64,000 nt of DNA from Arcticibacterium luteifluviistationis. Lineage in GTDB: Bacteria > Bacteroidota > Bacteroidia > Cytophagales > Spirosomataceae. The translations under genes were made by a program, and so were the position numbers. The notes under the pieces were generated by a model. It saw only the letters and a list, made by a program, of their open reading frames with translations, did not search any database and was not told the DNA's origin. Positions 60,929 through 64,000 of this stretch are shown piece by piece. The stretch lies in NCBI RefSeq assembly GCF_003258705.1, contig NZ_CP029480.1:310001-374000 (forward strand), in the 5' to 3' direction. The first letter of the stretch is position 1. Every line of letters starts with the position of its first letter.

Positions 60929-62779
60929 ATGACTGGCGATTCTAATTCCTTAATTGAGAGGATTGAGCAAGAAATAGAAAATAATCTCACTAGTGAACAG
61001 TTTGGCGTAGAAGAACTGGCCAATTCTTTAGGAATTAGTAGATCACACCTTCATAGAAAAGTGAAAACCGCTACAGAGAAGTCAGTAAGTCAATTTATTC
61101 GAGAATACAGACTTGAAAAGGCTAAAAAATTATTGACGGAAACGGATTTAAATGTATCTGAAATAGCCTACCAAGTTGGTTTTGGTAGTGCCACGTATTT
61201 CAGTAAGTCCTTTATGGATTATTTTGGGTATTCCCCCAGACAATCAAGAAAGGGCAAAGACGCTCCCACTCCAGCAACGAAATCTAAAATAAGAATTAAA
61301 GCAATTTTTGCTGGAATAGTTGTGCTAGCTCTTGTTTTAGCCTTTACTGCATTCAGATGGTGGCAAAATGGAAATTCAGAACGTATTCTTTTCAAAAAGT
61401 CGATTGCCATTGTTCCTTTTGAAAACCTAAGTAAAAATCAGGAAAATCAGTACTACACGGAGGGTGTTTCTGATGCCATTTCAAGGCAATTATCTAATTC
61501 TACTGATTTAAGAATTATTTCAAGGAATTCCGTTCACTCTTTTAGTCAGGGAAATTTAAATCTAAAAGCCATTTCTAAAGAATTTAAGGCTGGCTATGTT
61601 CTTGAAGGAAGTGTGCAGAAGTTTAAAAACACATTCCGTTTAGAAGTTCGTCTTATAGACCCTGAAACAAATACCGATGTATGGGCTAAAAATTATGACC
61701 GCGATTCTGAAGATATTCTAAAAATACAGAATGAAATAGCATTAAATATAGCATCAGCTTTAGAAGCTGAAATTTCATCAACGACGCTAAAAAAAGATTA
61801 TACAGTAAATTCAGAAGCTTATGAACTGTATTTAGAGGCCGTTTATGAATTCAACACTTATTCTAGAAAAGGCCTGATGTTGTCGGAGGAGTATCTATTA
61901 AAAGCTATTGAAATAGACTCTACTTTTGCCTTAGCTTATGCATTTTATGGTCAGTCGCAGTTTGCAAAAGCAGCCATGTTTGCAGCGGAAGAAGATGCTC
62001 TAACCGCACTAGGGAACGCCATTGAACCTATAAATAAAGCATTAGCCTTGGATCCTAAGCTTCCAGAAGCCCATTCTTCCAAAGGTTTTTATTACCTCTA
62101 CCACGATTGGGATTTTAAAGCAGCTGAAAAAGAATATAAGAAAGGGCTTGCGGTAGGAAATCCAGTAGGCTTTGCCCTCTATATAGATTATTTGAACTTT
62201 GTTCGAAATCATAAAGAAGCACTTTATTACACCAATGAAATGGAGAAGATAGCTCCCTATTACCCCAATTCTAGGAAAATTTTGTCGTCTTATTATAATG
62301 GTAACATACTTGAAGGAAAGGCTTTTGCTGCATCACGATTGAAAGTGATGAATAATTACTATTTACGAGACTCTTATGGTTTTCTGCTCTTAAATAATAA
62401 GGAGTATGATGAAGCCATTGAGGTCTTTAAAGATTTGTTTGAGCTAGAAGGAATTAGATATCCTAGAATTTTAGGGTGGCTAGGTGCTGCCTTGGCCAAA
62501 TCTGGAAGAGAAGAAGAGGCAAGAGCTATTATAAAGGAACTGCTGGAGAGAAGAGAAATTAGTAAAGCTGGGTCAAAAGGATTTTTTATTGCGGTGGTTT
62601 ATTCAGCCCTAGGTGAAAAAGAAGAAGCAATTGACTGGTTAAAAACGGCTGTTAAAGACCATGAAATGGAAATTCCTTGGTTAATTAGTGAGCCACAATT
62701 CTTCAATTTACATGAAGAAAAGGCATTTCAAGACTTAGTACAGAGCATAGGTTTTCCAAATCAATTTCCCCCTAAGTAG
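60929..62779 (+). CDS. Membrane-anchored AraC-type regulator with FlgO/TolB-like and TPR parts
   Basis: A 616-residue one-component regulator. N-terminal AraC helix-turn-helix (7-108; LANSLGISRSHLHRKVK and LNVSEIAYQVGFGSATYFSKSFMDYFGYSPRQ), one transmembrane helix (124-144), an FlgO/TolB-N-like domain (157-280; KSIAIVPFENLSKNQENQYYTEGV, GYVLEGSVQK) and TPR repeats to the end. DNA binding in the cytosol is thus linked to an external or periplasmic TPR sensor. The next gene encodes an NTF2-like lipoprotein, a possible target. The family is common in Cytophagales. Confidence 0.85.
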   Translation: MTGDSNSLIERIEQEIENNLTSEQFGVEELANSLGISRSHLHRKVKTATEKSVSQFIREYRLEKAKKLLTETDLNVSEIAYQVGFGSATYFSKSFMDYFGYSPRQSRKGKDAPTPATKSKIRIKAIFAGIVVLALVLAFTAFRWWQNGNSERILFKKSIAIVPFENLSKNQENQYYTEGVSDAISRQLSNSTDLRIISRNSVHSFSQGNLNLKAISKEFKAGYVLEGSVQKFKNTFRLEVRLIDPETNTDVWAKNYDRDSEDILKIQNEIALNIASALEAEISSTTLKKDYTVNSEAYELYLEAVYEFNTYSRKGLMLSEEYLLKAIEIDSTFALAYAFYGQSQFAKAAMFAAEEDALTALGNAIEPINKALALDPKLPEAHSSKGFYYLYHDWDFKAAEKEYKKGLAVGNPVGFALYIDYLNFVRNHKEALYYTNEMEKIAPYYPNSRKILSSYYNGNILEGKAFAASRLKVMNNYYLRDSYGFLLLNNKEYDEAIEVFKDLFELEGIRYPRILGWLGAALAKSGREEEARAIIKELLERREISKAGSKGFFIAVVYSALGEKEEAIDWLKTAVKDHEMEIPWLISEPQFFNLHEEKAFQDLVQSIGFPNQFPPK

Positions 62780-62937
62780 CCTCAATACACAACATACTTT
62801 AAACATTTTCAACATGTGTTAAACCTTCTAGGAAAGATTTAAGCAAACACAACATCTATATAATCTGCTTAAAATAAGTTCTATCCAACTTTGTCATGTC
62901 GATTTTGACATCCATTTCAAACAAAATTTATAGAACT

Positions 62938-63435
62938 ATGAAAATTTCAATTAAAGCTTTATTAATCATTGTTTCAGGTCTTTTTGTTTTTAGTTCATGT
63001 GCTCAAGGGCAAGACACTACGAAAGATGTAGACATTGTTAAAAATGCATTTCCAGAAAAACAGGCAGAACTAAGAGAAACCCTAGATGGCATATTTAAAA
63101 GCATTCAAGACGGAGATGCAGATAAGTTGATTTCATATCACGCTTACGGACCAAAATTCACCGAATTTAGAGACGGAGCTCCACGCTTTGGCTCAGAGGG
63201 CAATGAGGCTTATGAAAGAGGGCTAGTGGCTGCGGTATCTGGTTTTGATTATGACCTTGAAGATTTAAAGATAAACGTATTTGACAAAGTAGCTGTAGTT
63301 ACTTTTCATTCTAATTTTAGACCCCACATGGGCGACCAAATAGGTCAAATTAATGGACAGGTTACGTTAATCTTTGTAGAAACAGATTTGGGTTGGAAAA
63401 TCACGCATGAACACTTTTCAGATCTTAAGGTTTAA
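62938..63435 (+). CDS. NTF2/SnoaL-like lipoprotein
   Basis: A protein of about 165 residues. The frame opens at 62896, but the ATG at 62938 gives a clear lipoprotein signal (ALLIIVSGLFVFSSC) and is preferred; the extra 14 residues are untypical. The mature part has the NTF2/SnoaL-like cone: helix LRETLDGIFKSIQDGDADKLISYH, then strands ending TDLGWKITHEHFS. No catalytic residues can be named. It sits behind the AraC-type regulator and before a terminator. Confidence 0.75.
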   Translation: MKISIKALLIIVSGLFVFSSCAQGQDTTKDVDIVKNAFPEKQAELRETLDGIFKSIQDGDADKLISYHAYGPKFTEFRDGAPRFGSEGNEAYERGLVAAVSGFDYDLEDLKINVFDKVAVVTFHSNFRPHMGDQIGQINGQVTLIFVETDLGWKITHEHFSDLKV

Positions 63436-63459
63436 GAGAATAAACTCTTTTAAATCAAA

Positions 63460-63495
63460 AGCTAGTCATGAATATGGCTGGCTTTTTTTTGTTTT
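63460..63495 (+). terminator. Terminator of the NTF2-like gene
   Basis: AGCTAGTCA pairs with TGGCTGGCT (two G-T pairs) around a 6-base loop, followed by TTTTTTTTG. Confidence 0.7.
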
Positions 63496-63555
63496 CACTA
63501 AACCTTCTGCCAAAATGACAGTATAAATTATGATGGTTTAATTATTGATAATTTG

Positions 63556-63588
63556 AAGGAGGAGAAAAAAATGATTCAATATGTCTGA
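63556..63588 (+). promoter_or_regulatory. Strong Shine-Dalgarno and 5-codon leader frame before grpE
   Basis: AAGGAGGAG (63556-63564), unusually strong for this genome, is correctly spaced (6 nt) for ATG 63571, not for the grpE ATG at 63581. From 63571 a frame of five codons (M-I-Q-Y-V) ends with TGA at 63586-63588, overlapping the start of grpE. Confidence 0.6.
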
Positions 63589-64000
63589 AAAGAATACAAA
63601 AGAAGAGAATATAGAAGAATTGTCAGAAGAAAACCTGACAAGTCAAGAAGAAACGGTAGAGTTGACAGAAGAAGAGCGTCTGACGCAAGAGCTTGCCGAA
63701 CAAAAAGACAAGTTTGTTAGACTTTTCTCAGACTTCGAAAACTTTAGAAGAAGAACGGCTAAAGAGAAGATAGATAATATCTTAAACGCAACTTCGGGGC
63801 TTATAAAAGAGCTACTTCCTGTGTTAGATGATTTTGAAAGGGCTCAAAGTGCTTTTGAAACGGCTACTGATATAGAGCCTGTCAAAGAAGGGGTTGAATT
63901 AGTTTATTCTAAGCTTAAAAAAACTTTAGAAGCTAAAGGTTTAAAAGCGATGGATTCTAAAGAAACTGATTTTGATGTGGAGCTTCACGAATGCATTACG
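63581..64000 (+). CDS. grpE: GrpE nucleotide exchange factor, C-terminal part beyond the window
   Basis: The first 140 residues of the DnaK co-chaperone. Acidic disordered N-terminus, then the long helix EQKDKFVRLFSDFENFRRRTAKE that forms the GrpE dimer, and LLPVLDDFERAQSAF typical of the following helix. An upstream in-frame stop at 63572-63574 excludes earlier starts, so ATG 63581 is used; the strong Shine-Dalgarno belongs to a short overlapping frame. dnaJ is expected to follow, as in other Bacteroidota, but lies outside. Confidence 0.93.
   Translation, partial: MSEKNTKEENIEELSEENLTSQEETVELTEEERLTQELAEQKDKFVRLFSDFENFRRRTAKEKIDNILNATSGLIKELLPVLDDFERAQSAFETATDIEPVKEGVELVYSKLKKTLEAKGLKAMDSKETDFDVELHECIT

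Overview
The window is AT-rich chromosomal DNA from a member of the Bacteroidota, most likely the order Cytophagales. The evidence is a PorW/SprE-type type IX secretion lipoprotein, DUF5686, DUF5723 and putative-porin outer-membrane proteins, many TlpA, NlpC and lipoprotein genes, frequent TTG starts with weak Shine-Dalgarno sequences, and repeated TAnnTTTG boxes, the -7 element of the Bacteroidota primary sigma factor. The species cannot be named from the sequence alone.

Layout. 1-3.7 kb: the 5' part of rlmD, two near-identical tRNA-Lys units, a TPR/SH3 membrane protein, tRNA-Leu, and an orphan acidic protein flanked by palindromic repeats. 3.9-13.3 kb: envelope and housekeeping genes (DUF5723 protein, DUF6580 membrane protein, DUF4286 protein, porin, lpxK, menC, hemF, hisC). 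13.7-16.7 kb: an exported YHYH / PEBP / lipoprotein cassette on the minus strand. 17-24 kb: the accessory part of the window. An SLC13 (DASS) anion transporter gene is followed by three further copies or fragments of its own 3' end at 19.56, 22.10 and 22.69 kb. Between and beside them lie dinD, a frameshifted TraB-like lipoprotein gene, a dicarboxylate symporter, a dead ParE-type toxin-antitoxin pair and a PIN-like nuclease gene. 24.4-32 kb: tRNA-Ala, a 1048-residue peptidase/propeller/barrel protein, and an apparent NlpC-TlpA-membrane protein-ABC ATPase series interrupted by a dispersed repeat.

32-46 kb: an oxygenase/aldo-keto reductase pair, a HigBA relic, a two-gene operon with a propeller-cupredoxin protein, a sugar nucleotidyltransferase, an intact RelE/ParE-type toxin-antitoxin pair, a Gfo/Idh oxidoreductase, lysA, a PhoD-like phosphatase, an exported msrB and an M42 peptidase. 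46-49 kb: a flavoprotein plus membrane polyferredoxin pair. 49-54 kb: a DUF5686 protein, a rhodanese, an MBL-fold hydrolase and a patatin. 54-60 kb: porW/sprE followed without a gap by a previously overlooked 38-residue membrane protein, a sodium:solute symporter and a response regulator, all overlapping, then a histidine kinase. 60-64 kb: queG, a membrane-anchored AraC-type regulator, an NTF2-like lipoprotein and the start of grpE.

The most interesting structures are the transporter-tail array at 18.26-22.77 kb, which looks like a recurrent insertion site, and the tightly overlapping small protein-symporter-two-component block behind porW. TAnnTTTG boxes were also used to correct several start codons.
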